A DNA stretch of 64,000 nucleotides from OLB9 sp041392785 (GTDB lineage Bacteria; Bacteroidota; Bacteroidia; Chitinophagales; Saprospiraceae), in contig JAWKLK010000006.1 of assembly GCA_041392785.1 (NCBI GenBank), positions 186,001 through 250,000 on the forward strand, in the 5' to 3' direction. How positions within the stretch are numbered: position 1 is the stretch's first letter; every line of letters starts with the position of its first letter. A program made the position numbers and the translations under genes. Below the pieces are notes generated by a model. The model saw only the letters and a list, made by a program, of their open reading frames with translations, had not been told where the DNA came from and made no database searches. Shown here piece by piece: positions 10,078-19,342 of the stretch.

Positions 10078-10274
10078 TAAAGAGACAGTAGTTTTTTTCA
10101 TAGTTAGAGGGTCGGATCGCCGGATCTGGCCCCTTTCAAAAAAGTAACGTCGGAGACATAAATCAAAATAAAAAATATAGATTTTACATCTAAAGAGACA
10201 GTAGTTTTTTTCATAGTTAGAGGGTCGGATCGCCGGATCTGGCCCCTTTCAAAAAAAAGGGTAACGTCTGAGAC
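10078..10274 (+). ncRNA. Tandem structured RNA motif, two ~80-nt copies
   Basis: Two near-identical copies (10078-10157 and 10191-10274; offset 113 bp) of a motif that is unusually GC-rich for this region. Each contains a hairpin whose arms GGGTCGGATC and GATCTGGCCC close on a GCCG loop (10109-10132 and 10222-10245) with two G-U pairs, flanked by a T-run and an A-run, and each copy ends in GTAACGTC.GAGAC. A promoter lies upstream and an intrinsic terminator directly downstream. This suggests either a discrete small RNA of about 360 nt or a tandem cis-regulatory leader of popT. I do not recognise a known family. Confidence 0.6.
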
Positions 10275-10291
10275 TTGTGCTAAAAAAAAAG

Positions 10292-10325
10292 AAAGACCTT
10301 TAAAAAATATTTAAAGGTCTTTTTT
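10292..10325 (+). terminator. Intrinsic terminator before popT
   Basis: Perfect 13-bp stem, AAAGACCTTTAAA (10292-10304) with TTTAAAGGTCTTT (10310-10322), a 5-nt loop and a closing T-run. It ends only 30 nt before the popT ATG, so it either ends the tandem-motif RNA or acts as a conditional attenuator for popT. Confidence 0.8.
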
Positions 10326-10355
10326 ATTATTTAAACCATAGTTTTTATTTTTAAA

Positions 10356-11345
10356 ATGGAATTCAAGCCGAGCACAATTTTAAAAGGTTTTGCAATGGGA
10401 ATTGCTGAGGTAATACCTGGTGTTTCTGGTGGTACCATTGCTTTTATTTCAGGTATTTACGAAGATTTATTGAGTAGTATCAAAGCATTTGATTTCACTT
10501 TTTTTTCACTTTTAACACAAGGTAAATGGGTAGAAGCTTGGAAAAAAGTTAATGGTCCTTTTTTATTATTGCTAGGTTCTGGAATGGCTTTAGGAATACT
10601 TTTAGGGATATTAGTCGTTACATATTTTTTGGAATACTATCCCGAACCACTCTGGGGATTTTTCTTTGGTCTTGTGCTAGCATCCGCTTGGATGTTGAAA
10701 AAAGAAATCCTACAATATAACCTAGTCAACATTTTTGCATTGATTGTGGGTATAGGTATTGCTGTGAGCATTTCACTTTTATCTCCAGTTGATAGTAGTA
10801 CAAACCTATTTTATATTTTTTTATGTGGGATGATTGCCATTTCAGCTTTTATTTTGCCGGGAGTATCGGGTAGTTTCATGCTTTTATTATTAGGGACATA
10901 TACTGTAGTGATACCATCTTTGAAGCGTGTCATAACTGACCAAGATATGGCAAGTTTTGTGATCGTGACTGTATTTGCTTTAGGTTGTCTTGTAGGTATT
11001 ATCGGTTTTTCAAGAGTTTTATCTTGGTTATTTGCAAAATATAGATCCATGACTTTTACACTCCTAACTGGATTTTTGATTGGCTCCTTATTTAAAATTT
11101 GGCCATGGCGAAATGTCTCTTTAGTAGTAGACAAGACATCTGGTACATCTATCCCAATTTCTAACCAATCTGACTGGAACATTCTCAACCATGAAAACAT
11201 AAAAATACTTAGCGAAGCTCATGTCTTACCTTCCGGATACTGGATGCAAGACCCTAAAATAGCGCTTACAATAATAAGCTGCATAATTGGCTATGTAACA
11301 GTATATTATATAGAAAAAAATAGTAAAAATCCAAATCATCAATAG
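10356..11345 (+). CDS. popT: DUF368 polyprenyl-phosphate translocase
   Basis: Polytopic inner-membrane protein of 329 residues. DUF368 proteins (PopT) recycle undecaprenyl phosphate across the membrane for wall and surface-glycan synthesis. The duplicated signature is clear: GIAEVIPGVSGGTIAFISG near residue 18 and AFILPGVSGSFMLLLLG near residue 163, each in a re-entrant region between hydrophobic helices. It is preceded by the tandem RNA motif and a terminator only 30 nt from the start, with no separate promoter visible in that gap, so its expression may depend on read-through. Confidence 0.85.
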   Translation: MEFKPSTILKGFAMGIAEVIPGVSGGTIAFISGIYEDLLSSIKAFDFTFFSLLTQGKWVEAWKKVNGPFLLLLGSGMALGILLGILVVTYFLEYYPEPLWGFFFGLVLASAWMLKKEILQYNLVNIFALIVGIGIAVSISLLSPVDSSTNLFYIFLCGMIAISAFILPGVSGSFMLLLLGTYTVVIPSLKRVITDQDMASFVIVTVFALGCLVGIIGFSRVLSWLFAKYRSMTFTLLTGFLIGSLFKIWPWRNVSLVVDKTSGTSIPISNQSDWNILNHENIKILSEAHVLPSGYWMQDPKIALTIISCIIGYVTVYYIEKNSKNPNHQ

Positions 11346-11500
11346 CTTTTTTTCAAAGAGCGATTATCTAACAATGTTAGGTTTTATTTTTTAAAAAAAC
11401 TCAATACGCATTTCAATTTACAAAACCAAAAAACAGCTATTTAAACAATGATAGAAGTGCAAAAGAGCACCGAACGAGATCACCCTACACATCTTTTCAT

Positions 11501-12532
11501 TTAAAAAAGAAAAAAACCTATCAACATACTGAAGATAACAGAAAATGAAAACAAAATGATATAAGAATAAAGTCCAATGAAATATTTGACCGTTGTTTTC
11601 AGGATACCTTGTTTATAATAGAACAACATAGATACAAATACCAGAATATTGATCATTATTCCAAATTGAAAAAGATAACTTTCTTGTAGTTCGTCATCTT
11701 TAAATAAAAAGTGACTCGGCATGACAAAAGACAATATTATTCCCATTAAAAACACTAATGAATGAATATTCATATGCAAGACCAAATGTTCGACGTAGTA
11801 TCTCTTTTGTCTTATATACATGATTTTATACACTAGTGAAATGGCAAAAATTGTAAATAAAGTCCCCCAAACCGTATATCCAAAGATATCCTGAAAAGCA
11901 CGCGAACTGTTTTTTGTAGCTTTAATGAGTTGTTTTGAAATCAGTTTTTGCTCAAAGGAAGTAAAATTGTACTTCCGATAAATGCTATCTATTGAAAGCT
12001 CCATTATATCATTGGTGGCTACTCTATAATTATAACTATTGAACACAAAATTGATAGCGGTGTCAAGTTCCATAGAAGCTGAATCAGCAAAAATGGTTGA
12101 ATCAATGTGCATGGCATGGTTTTGACATTCGATAGGAAGACTGTCAAAGATAATTGTATAACTTTTGTGCAACTTGCCAGCTGTGTATTTTTCAAACAAT
12201 CTATCTGAAACTTTTATGCTATCAAAATCCACAGATGAAACAACCATACCAAAGTACAAAGCCATAGTGATAAGTAACACGCGAATGGGATTTAAGAATG
12301 ACTTGCGCCTACCAGCTACGTAATAACGGGTCAATGCCCATGGCTTCCACACATACTTTAGTGTATTGATGGCAGAACCATCCAAATTTGTCACCGAGTT
12401 CCAGAAATTATACAACAAATCAAGCACACCAAGTTTATGGGCATCTGTTTTCTGCCCACAAAATTGACAATAGTGCATCTCTTTGGTCAACTGTTCTTGA
12501 CAATTGCGACATTGGGTTACTGGGATATCCAT
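11501..12532 (-). CDS. DUF3667 zinc-ribbon membrane protein
   Basis: A 343-residue protein beginning with a zinc ribbon (CRNCQEQ and CQFCGQK, residues 8-24), then the DUF3667 core NLDGSAINTLKYVWKPW and four or five membrane helices, the last ones at the C-terminus (YIILFSFSVIFSMLIGFFLF). Common in Bacteroidota; function unknown. A soluble segment of about 100 residues sits between the first helix and the later ones. Stands alone. Confidence 0.75.
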   Translation of the reverse strand: MDIPVTQCRNCQEQLTKEMHYCQFCGQKTDAHKLGVLDLLYNFWNSVTNLDGSAINTLKYVWKPWALTRYYVAGRRKSFLNPIRVLLITMALYFGMVVSSVDFDSIKVSDRLFEKYTAGKLHKSYTIIFDSLPIECQNHAMHIDSTIFADSASMELDTAINFVFNSYNYRVATNDIMELSIDSIYRKYNFTSFEQKLISKQLIKATKNSSRAFQDIFGYTVWGTLFTIFAISLVYKIMYIRQKRYYVEHLVLHMNIHSLVFLMGIILSFVMPSHFLFKDDELQESYLFQFGIMINILVFVSMLFYYKQGILKTTVKYFIGLYSYIILFSFSVIFSMLIGFFLF

Positions 12533-12877
12533 TGATTCTGAAATTTCAAAACGTAAAATTGGTCCTTAATATAGACCATCAAATATATTATATTTATTCA
12601 GTACATAAGTGTCTTCAAAAACAATTATTGGAAACCACCTACTAAATGACCATTATTCTACCCTATTTACACCAATCAGGGTAATGAACATATACAAATA
12701 TGGTATAATGTTTGCAATACAATACACTACAATTTAATAACTTAGAAATAATGACAAACATAATTTATAATTTATTGAATATCTGATAAATATAAATTAT
12801 AAAATATAGTATAAAGATAAAACATAATATTTACATTGAATACAATTCGATCTTGCTCATTCCAAAAACACGAAAAA
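12533..12877. other. Divergent intergenic region
   Basis: About 345 AT-rich bases between the DUF3667 gene and the large adhesin gene. No RNA gene, repeat or clear consensus promoter seen. Confidence 0.4.
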
Positions 12878-15800
12878 ATGAAACATTTTTTTACCTTTTT
12901 CCTCACTTTTTCTTTATTGATTTTCGGTAATGAAAATTCAAAAGCATCCGTGGGTGCCAACCATGCACTGGAACGTTATCAAACTGGTCAATCCGTGCTT
13001 TTACATCAGTTGGATTTCACAACGGTTTTGTCATGGTTTTCTTTATCAGAGACAAGTATGGCAATCATCTGTCCAACAAATCAAGACATAACCCTTGCAC
13101 CAAGTGAATGTGGAACTATTGTCAATTATGCATGGCAGTTAGATGATATCAATGCTACTCCATTAAAGTATTATTTTGGACAAGATACTTCCACTGTCAA
13201 TTCGACTTACTATTGTCCAACTGGTATTACAAAATATTCATCTACATTTTACAATGGCTCTCCTACGGATGTGACGGTAAAATACGTAAAACTTGGTGTG
13301 TACGAATCGGCAAATGCACCAGTGGTAACACTCAACTTTTATGACAATAGTAATAATCTCCTCGGAAGTCACACAGCCACTATTCCCAATTTGATAAAAC
13401 AAGTGTATCAAATCAATATTCCTGTTGGAAATGTGATCAAATTACCTGCGCTAGAAAATTATACTCTCGAAGTAGTGGCAAACCCACCTGTCATAAGTGT
13501 ATTTAAAATGGGTCGGAACAATGTTGGGATTATCCCAGGTTTTTCAGATGCAACCATAACATCAAGTTGTGCTTCGTTAAATTATATGTATGAAGGTACA
13601 GCAGGTGGAGACGCAACGCTGATGGTCGTCAATGGTTTACCAGATGATTACATTTTCAAAAAAACTAACAATGCTTTTGTTTCAAGTGATTATTTCCCAA
13701 TAGGTACACACAATATGGATTATGTAGTCACCGACGCTAATGGCAATAGCACCGCTTGTCCATTTACCATCACTGTAAGAGAATTTCCTAACGTAACAAA
13801 TGTGATGGCTTGTTTGGAATTAGTCCAAGTTTCATTGGACGAAAAATGCGAAACCGTCGTAACTTCTGATATGATTTTAAAAGGAGACGAGTACGGATGT
13901 TCGAATAACTATGAAGTTCAAATTTTTGCTGAAAATGGTAAAAATCTAGGAAATATTGTAGATTATTCACAAAACAATAAAACCCTAAAAGTACAAGTCA
14001 TCAATAACAGGGGCAATAGTTGTTGGGGAAATGTTTTAATTCAAGATAAATTTGGTCCACAATTAGAATGCCATGATGTGTACACTACATGTAGTACAGA
14101 TTTGGCACCAGGATCACCATTGAGCAGTAGAGTTCCTGTAAGTGCAAATATTATCAACAAAGTGATTCCAGATAATGGATTTAGATCTGTTGGAGTGAAT
14201 GTGGCCAATTTACCAAATTCTACCATTACGGATGTCAATGTATTCATCGATATTTCTCATCCAAATATTTCACAGTTAGCAGCGACTTTGACATCACCAG
14301 ACGGTGTCACCGTGCCACTCTTTGATGGACTTACATGCCCTAATGCAGATCTGATGGTCACGCTAGATGAACAAGCTAGTGCATTATCTACCCAACTTAT
14401 TTCTACTTGTCAAAGTACAAGTCCTGCTGCAGCAGGAACATTTAGAGCCATGTTACCACTCTCCGTATTTAATGGAAAGCCATTGGAAGGTGAATGGGTA
14501 GTAAATATATTCGACAAAGTGTCAGGTGTTTCCGGTTATATAAACCACATAGACATCATCTTTTCACAGACAGGTGGTTACATGCCATTTCCCACAACTG
14601 ATGCGGTTACTTTTGTGGATCTAGGAGATAATATTTACCAAGTAGAAGGAATAGACAATTGTTCTTCTGCAACTTTGCACTACACTGATACAGTAGTTGA
14701 GGAAGATTGTGCCAGTATTTATTCCCAAGTCATAAGAAGATGTTGGACAGGAGAAGACGCAATTGGTAATAAGTCAAATGATTGTTGCCAATATATCTAT
14801 GTTTATAGAAATGGATTGAGTACCTTACAATTCCCTCCAAATTTCGATGGACTTAATGGAAATCCAGATCCACTTTCGTGCGTTGATTACCAAGACCAGC
14901 TACCTAGTACAGATGTGACAGGATTGCCATTTGGTGATTTGTGTGGAAATGTACAGATCGTAGAACCTGTAGATGACACCATTCATGTTTGTGCCAATTC
15001 ATACAAGATCATAAGAACACACAAAGTTGTAGAATGGTGCAGTGGACAGGTGATAGTACATATTCAAATCATTAAAGTGCTTGATCAAAAAGGCCCTGAA
15101 ATGAAATGCCCGGCTGATATCACTGTCTCGGCTGATGAATATGATTGTTTCGCAACATACAATGCTGAATTCCCCGAAATAATTTTCGATTGCTCTGATG
15201 ATATAGAAGCCAATTTATCCTATCTTCACGAGAGCGCCTATGGTAATACAGAACATAATTATGATGGTGTAAATCAATTTACCCAACAAATAAGCGGCCT
15301 TCCTTTCGGCGAAAATGAAATTTTCTGGAATCTTACTGATGCATGCGGTAATACTTCCACATGTTCTTACTTTGTGACTGTGGCAGACCAAGTTCGACCT
15401 GTGGCAGTGTGTGACAAACATACCATTGCTTCCTTAACTGGTAATGGCAAGGCGGTAATCGATGCTGAAACCTTTGATGATGGCAGCTTGGATAATTGTG
15501 GTATAAAGTATTTTGAAGCAAGAAAAATGAGCGATAAATGTGGAGTTGGAACTAATTTTGGACCTGAAGTGGTGTTCTGTTGTGATGAAATAGGTACAAC
15601 CATCATGGTAGAATTCAGAGTAACAGACTTATCCAATAATCAAAATACTTGCATGGTTGAAGTAGAAGTACAAGATAAATTGCCACCATATATTACAAAA
15701 TGCCCTGCAGATGTGACATTGAATTGCCAAGCTGATTTTAAGGACTTTGTATTGACAGGTTACCCTGAATATGTAGATAATTGTACCGTGGAATCCATTA

Positions 15801-18166
15801 AAAACCAGGATGACCCATATATCAATAATTGCGGTGTAGGTTATGTAACAAGAACTTGGACTGTAACGGATTTGCAGAACTTACGCCATAGTTGTGTACA
15901 GAACATTACTCTTGTAGATGATAAGCCATTTGTAGCAGGAGACATTACATGGCCTGATGATTATACCACGAACAAATGTCATTCAGATTTATCTCCAGAT
16001 GCACTTCCAGCTGGGTATAACAGACCTACTTTCAAAGATGATTATTGCAGTCTAGTAGCAGCCACATATAAAGATCAGGTCTTCAAATTTGTGGATGGTG
16101 CTTGCGAGAAAATTTTAAGAACATGGACTGTCATTGACTGGTGTACATACGATGATTCAGGGAATGGATCCTCAGGTTATTACCAAAAAATACAGATCAT
16201 TAAGATTCACAATGACATTCCACCAAGTTTTGAATTTTCATGCATTGACAGATCTTTCAAATCTCTTGGAAATTGTGAAGAAAAAATATCATTTAGCATG
16301 TATGCCATAGATGATTGCCCTGAAGACAATATTGATTTGAATTGGAAATATGAATTGGATGTAGACGATAACGGAACAGTGGATGCAGTAGCTTATACCT
16401 ATAAATTTGATAGAGTGCTAAAAGATGGCAACCATTCTATCAAATGGACTGTGGAAGATAAGTGTGGAAACATCGCCTATTGTACCCACAAAATTGAAGT
16501 TGAAGATAGTAAGAAACCAACACCTTATTGTTTGTCTTCTCTTACTACTGCTGTAATGAATTCTGATGGAACTATTTCTATTTGGGCAATAGATTATGAC
16601 AAAGGTAGTTTTGATAATTGTACAGCTCAAAAAGATTTGATCTTTACTTTTTATGGTGCTGTTCCGAATGCAGATAAAATACATGAGGAACATTATTTCA
16701 AAGGTAATGGAGTAATTGCAACTAAGGCAGAATATCTAGCAGGTGGTGCTCAAATATGGATTCCGTCAAAAAGATCTTCAGGTATCGTATTCGATTGTAA
16801 TGATATAACAGATGGCGTATCTCAGGAAATTAATATTTCTATGTGGGTGACTGACCTAGCCGGCAATCAAGATTATTGTGATGTCCGCATTGTGCTTCAA
16901 GATAATTCAAATTTCTGTAAAGATGGAATCGCAACTAATCGTGAAATTGATGGAAATATGAAAACAGTTAATGCTTTACCATTAAGTGATGTTGTACTAT
17001 CAATGACCAGCAATACACCTGAATTAAATAAAACTTTAGCAAGTGATGCTAGTGGTTATTACTCTTTTGAAAATATTCCAACTGGTTCAAATGTGGAGAT
17101 TTCAGCTAGTAAAAACGGAGACTTATTGAATGGTGTATCTACACTAGACTTAGTATACATACAAAGACATATTCTAAACATCGAAACCCTTAATGATCCT
17201 TTGAAAATCATTGCGGCTGATGCCGATAACAATGCCAATATAACAGTAGGTGACTTATCCGCTATTAGAAAGGCGATTTTAGGTATCACAACTGAATTTC
17301 CAAACAATCAAAAGTCATGGAGATTTTTACCTGAAGATCAATCATTTGCAAATGAAGATCATCCATTCCCTTTTACGGAAAAATACACATATAGCAACAT
17401 ATCTTTGGATCATTTTGGTCAAAATTTCGTGGGTATTAAGATTGGTGATGTCAATAACTCTGCTAGTAATGACGCGAATGACAACACTGACAGTAGGGCG
17501 AAAAAATCTTTGGACTTGTATTCTAATTCAAAACAAATAGAAGCTGGTCAAATTCAAAGGATTGATGTCTATGTTGAAGATGAAATGACATTATCTGGTA
17601 TTCAAATGACCATTCAGCTAGATCCAAATCAGGTAGATATCATCAATGTATCATCCATCCTACCTAGTTGGAATGCAGGAAACTATAGTTTACATGCTAC
17701 GGATCGCGGATTTGTGACTGTGTCATGGGATACTGATAATACAACACATATTCCTAGCAATTCACCTATCTTTACTCTAGAAGTGCAAGGTAAAAATTCA
17801 GGTAACCTTAGACTTGACATCAACTCAGCTATAACTCGTGCTGAGGCTTATGATGACACTCGCTCCACTTATAATCTAGGATGGAGATTAGTAAATAATC
17901 AGAATGAAATATTGGCCTTACAAAACAATCCAAACCCATTTACAGAGACAACCTTGATACCTATTCAATTGCCTATTGATACCAATGTGGATATCGAAAT
18001 CAAAGATGTCACTGGGAAGATAGTTTTCAACCAGAAACAATATATGACTAAAGGAAATCACCAAATCATGCTTAAAGCCAATGATCTTGGTAAATCCGGA
18101 GTATATATTTGTACTATTAGAGTAAATGACGTATCCAAATCTTTAAAAATGATTTTATTGGAATAA
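12878..18166 (+). CDS. Giant T9SS-secreted adhesin: P-domain, HYR, dockerin-like and cohesin-like modules
   Basis: About 1762 residues from ATG 12878, which gives the signal peptide MKHFFTFFLTFSLLIFG. Visible modules: a proprotein-convertase P-domain (about 418-570), several Cys-paired HYR/Ig-like repeats (about 735-1330; ECPADIT-like and SWTVTD/WTVID motifs), a dockerin-like pair of Asp/Asn-rich EF-hand loops (about 1417-1527; DADNNANITVGDLSAIRKAILG and GDVNNS), a cohesin-like beta sandwich (about 1540-1665) and a T9SS type A sorting domain (about 1678-1762; NNPNPFTETTLIPIQLP). Predicted surface adhesin; ligand unknown. Dockerin-like and cohesin-like parts in one chain suggest self-association, an inference. 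Confidence 0.82.
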   Translation: MKHFFTFFLTFSLLIFGNENSKASVGANHALERYQTGQSVLLHQLDFTTVLSWFSLSETSMAIICPTNQDITLAPSECGTIVNYAWQLDDINATPLKYYFGQDTSTVNSTYYCPTGITKYSSTFYNGSPTDVTVKYVKLGVYESANAPVVTLNFYDNSNNLLGSHTATIPNLIKQVYQINIPVGNVIKLPALENYTLEVVANPPVISVFKMGRNNVGIIPGFSDATITSSCASLNYMYEGTAGGDATLMVVNGLPDDYIFKKTNNAFVSSDYFPIGTHNMDYVVTDANGNSTACPFTITVREFPNVTNVMACLELVQVSLDEKCETVVTSDMILKGDEYGCSNNYEVQIFAENGKNLGNIVDYSQNNKTLKVQVINNRGNSCWGNVLIQDKFGPQLECHDVYTTCSTDLAPGSPLSSRVPVSANIINKVIPDNGFRSVGVNVANLPNSTITDVNVFIDISHPNISQLAATLTSPDGVTVPLFDGLTCPNADLMVTLDEQASALSTQLISTCQSTSPAAAGTFRAMLPLSVFNGKPLEGEWVVNIFDKVSGVSGYINHIDIIFSQTGGYMPFPTTDAVTFVDLGDNIYQVEGIDNCSSATLHYTDTVVEEDCASIYSQVIRRCWTGEDAIGNKSNDCCQYIYVYRNGLSTLQFPPNFDGLNGNPDPLSCVDYQDQLPSTDVTGLPFGDLCGNVQIVEPVDDTIHVCANSYKIIRTHKVVEWCSGQVIVHIQIIKVLDQKGPEMKCPADITVSADEYDCFATYNAEFPEIIFDCSDDIEANLSYLHESAYGNTEHNYDGVNQFTQQISGLPFGENEIFWNLTDACGNTSTCSYFVTVADQVRPVAVCDKHTIASLTGNGKAVIDAETFDDGSLDNCGIKYFEARKMSDKCGVGTNFGPEVVFCCDEIGTTIMVEFRVTDLSNNQNTCMVEVEVQDKLPPYITKCPADVTLNCQADFKDFVLTGYPEYVDNCTVESIKNQDDPYINNCGVGYVTRTWTVTDLQNLRHSCVQNITLVDDKPFVAGDITWPDDYTTNKCHSDLSPDALPAGYNRPTFKDDYCSLVAATYKDQVFKFVDGACEKILRTWTVIDWCTYDDSGNGSSGYYQKIQIIKIHNDIPPSFEFSCIDRSFKSLGNCEEKISFSMYAIDDCPEDNIDLNWKYELDVDDNGTVDAVAYTYKFDRVLKDGNHSIKWTVEDKCGNIAYCTHKIEVEDSKKPTPYCLSSLTTAVMNSDGTISIWAIDYDKGSFDNCTAQKDLIFTFYGAVPNADKIHEEHYFKGNGVIATKAEYLAGGAQIWIPSKRSSGIVFDCNDITDGVSQEINISMWVTDLAGNQDYCDVRIVLQDNSNFCKDGIATNREIDGNMKTVNALPLSDVVLSMTSNTPELNKTLASDASGYYSFENIPTGSNVEISASKNGDLLNGVSTLDLVYIQRHILNIETLNDPLKIIAADADNNANITVGDLSAIRKAILGITTEFPNNQKSWRFLPEDQSFANEDHPFPFTEKYTYSNISLDHFGQNFVGIKIGDVNNSASNDANDNTDSRAKKSLDLYSNSKQIEAGQIQRIDVYVEDEMTLSGIQMTIQLDPNQVDIINVSSILPSWNAGNYSLHATDRGFVTVSWDTDNTTHIPSNSPIFTLEVQGKNSGNLRLDINSAITRAEAYDDTRSTYNLGWRLVNNQNEILALQNNPNPFTETTLIPIQLPIDTNVDIEIKDVTGKIVFNQKQYMTKGNHQIMLKANDLGKSGVYICTIRVNDVSKSLKMILLE

Positions 18167-18240
18167 TTCCATTAGGATGAGTAAAAAAGATATCGCCATC
18201 GTATTGAAAAGTCCATTTTTCATGCGGTGGCGGTTTCATT

Positions 18241-18388
18241 TTTGACAAAATCTTAATACTTTTACTTTGTTTTCATGTCCAAAGATATAGAAAGTATTTT
18301 TTTTAGAGATAGATTTCTATGGCATAAATGGAATTTGATTTTTAAATTACTGCATTACAAAATCCATATCGCAAATATCACGCAATAG
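18241..18388 (+). other. Possible promoter plus 37-codon small ORF
   Basis: TTTG at 18241-18244 and TTACTTTG at 18262-18269 resemble a Bacteroidota promoter. ATG 18275 opens a 37-codon frame beginning MSKDIESIFFRDRFLWHKWN. No homologue is recognised and it could be a gene remnant. Low confidence. Confidence 0.22.
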
Positions 18389-18401
18389 GATTATTATTTT
18401 T

Positions 18402-19334
18402 TCAAACCTCCCTTACAATAAAAAAGCCATCATCACCTTGATTGTGATATAATGGCATCAGTAATAATCCATCCGTCGGACTCAAGACTGGTTCCCCATT
18501 ATAGTAAGCTAAATGTTGACCTTTATCCACTTTTTCAAAATTTGAAAATCCAGGTAACATCTGCCATAAATTGATATCATCCACATGGTATCTATAAATT
18601 ACTTCTACAGTTTTAGGAAGATTCTTCATGTATTCTAGTAAAATTTCGTCATGCCTGTTTTCTACATCATGTGAGGAGATCGTTCCGATTGAGCGCATGA
18701 TATTGATGACCGCAGCAATACATCTATTGACAGATTCAGGATTTTCATGTTGACCACCTTCAAAAGCAATGGAAGTAATCGGTATATTTTGATAAAAGTC
18801 ATGAAAAAAATGTAGTGTAGTCCCACCGATATCTCCTAGAAGGTTTAGTACTACGGGAGCATGAATGTCATGACCAATATGAATGCTTTCTTCATTGTGG
18901 GTGGTAATACAAAATATTCCTCCTACTGAAGATGTAGTATGCAAATCAAGAAGGTAAATTTTATTTGGGTTTACGGCATCTATTTCATTATCAATGACTT
19001 GCAATATGCGTTTTATTTCAAACTCTTCAAGAGTCAAATTGTCAGTATTTTTTATATGACTAATAGTATCAGAAGTCCACAATCTGTTAATATCTTGCTG
19101 AATATATCTCACTTTTCGTTCGTAAGCAAGTTTGTTTCCAAGTATTCCAATAATTTCTCCTTTGTAGACAAAATTAGGGTTAGTGATTGGTTCTACTTCC
19201 AACATTTTGAACAGTAACTCTAATGCTGCAACTCCTGCATGCTCATTTCCATGCATGCCAGCTGTAATAATCAATAAGGGTCCAGGTTCGTTGCCTTTAT
19301 ATTTACCTATTATGCCATTTTCATAATCCAACAT
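18402..19334 (-). CDS. Succinylglutamate desuccinylase/aspartoacylase-family zinc hydrolase
   Basis: M14-like metallohydrolase of 310 residues. Zinc ligands are visible in GMHGNEHAG (residues 27-35, His and Glu) and in DLHTTSSVGG (about 130); a later FEGGQHENPE carries the catalytic Glu region. The C-terminal beta domain is complete. The family removes acyl groups from N-acyl amino acids; the substrate here is not determined. It follows the M20 hydrolase by 8 nt in the same operon, so both may handle N-acyl amino acids or peptides. Confidence 0.8.
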   Translation of the reverse strand: MLDYENGIIGKYKGNEPGPLLIITAGMHGNEHAGVAALELLFKMLEVEPITNPNFVYKGEIIGILGNKLAYERKVRYIQQDINRLWTSDTISHIKNTDNLTLEEFEIKRILQVIDNEIDAVNPNKIYLLDLHTTSSVGGIFCITTHNEESIHIGHDIHAPVVLNLLGDIGGTTLHFFHDFYQNIPITSIAFEGGQHENPESVNRCIAAVINIMRSIGTISSHDVENRHDEILLEYMKNLPKTVEVIYRYHVDDINLWQMLPGFSNFEKVDKGQHLAYYNGEPVLSPTDGLLLMPLYHNQGDDGFFIVREV

Positions 19335-19342
19335 ACAACCTA

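Noticed and set aside
10078..10274. Tandem repeat as a CRISPR array
   Set aside because: Only two 80-nt copies with a 33-nt spacer, no cas genes, and the repeat folds as an internal hairpin.
18179..18246. Short frame after the adhesin stop
   Set aside because: 22 codons, no start context, no recognisable protein.
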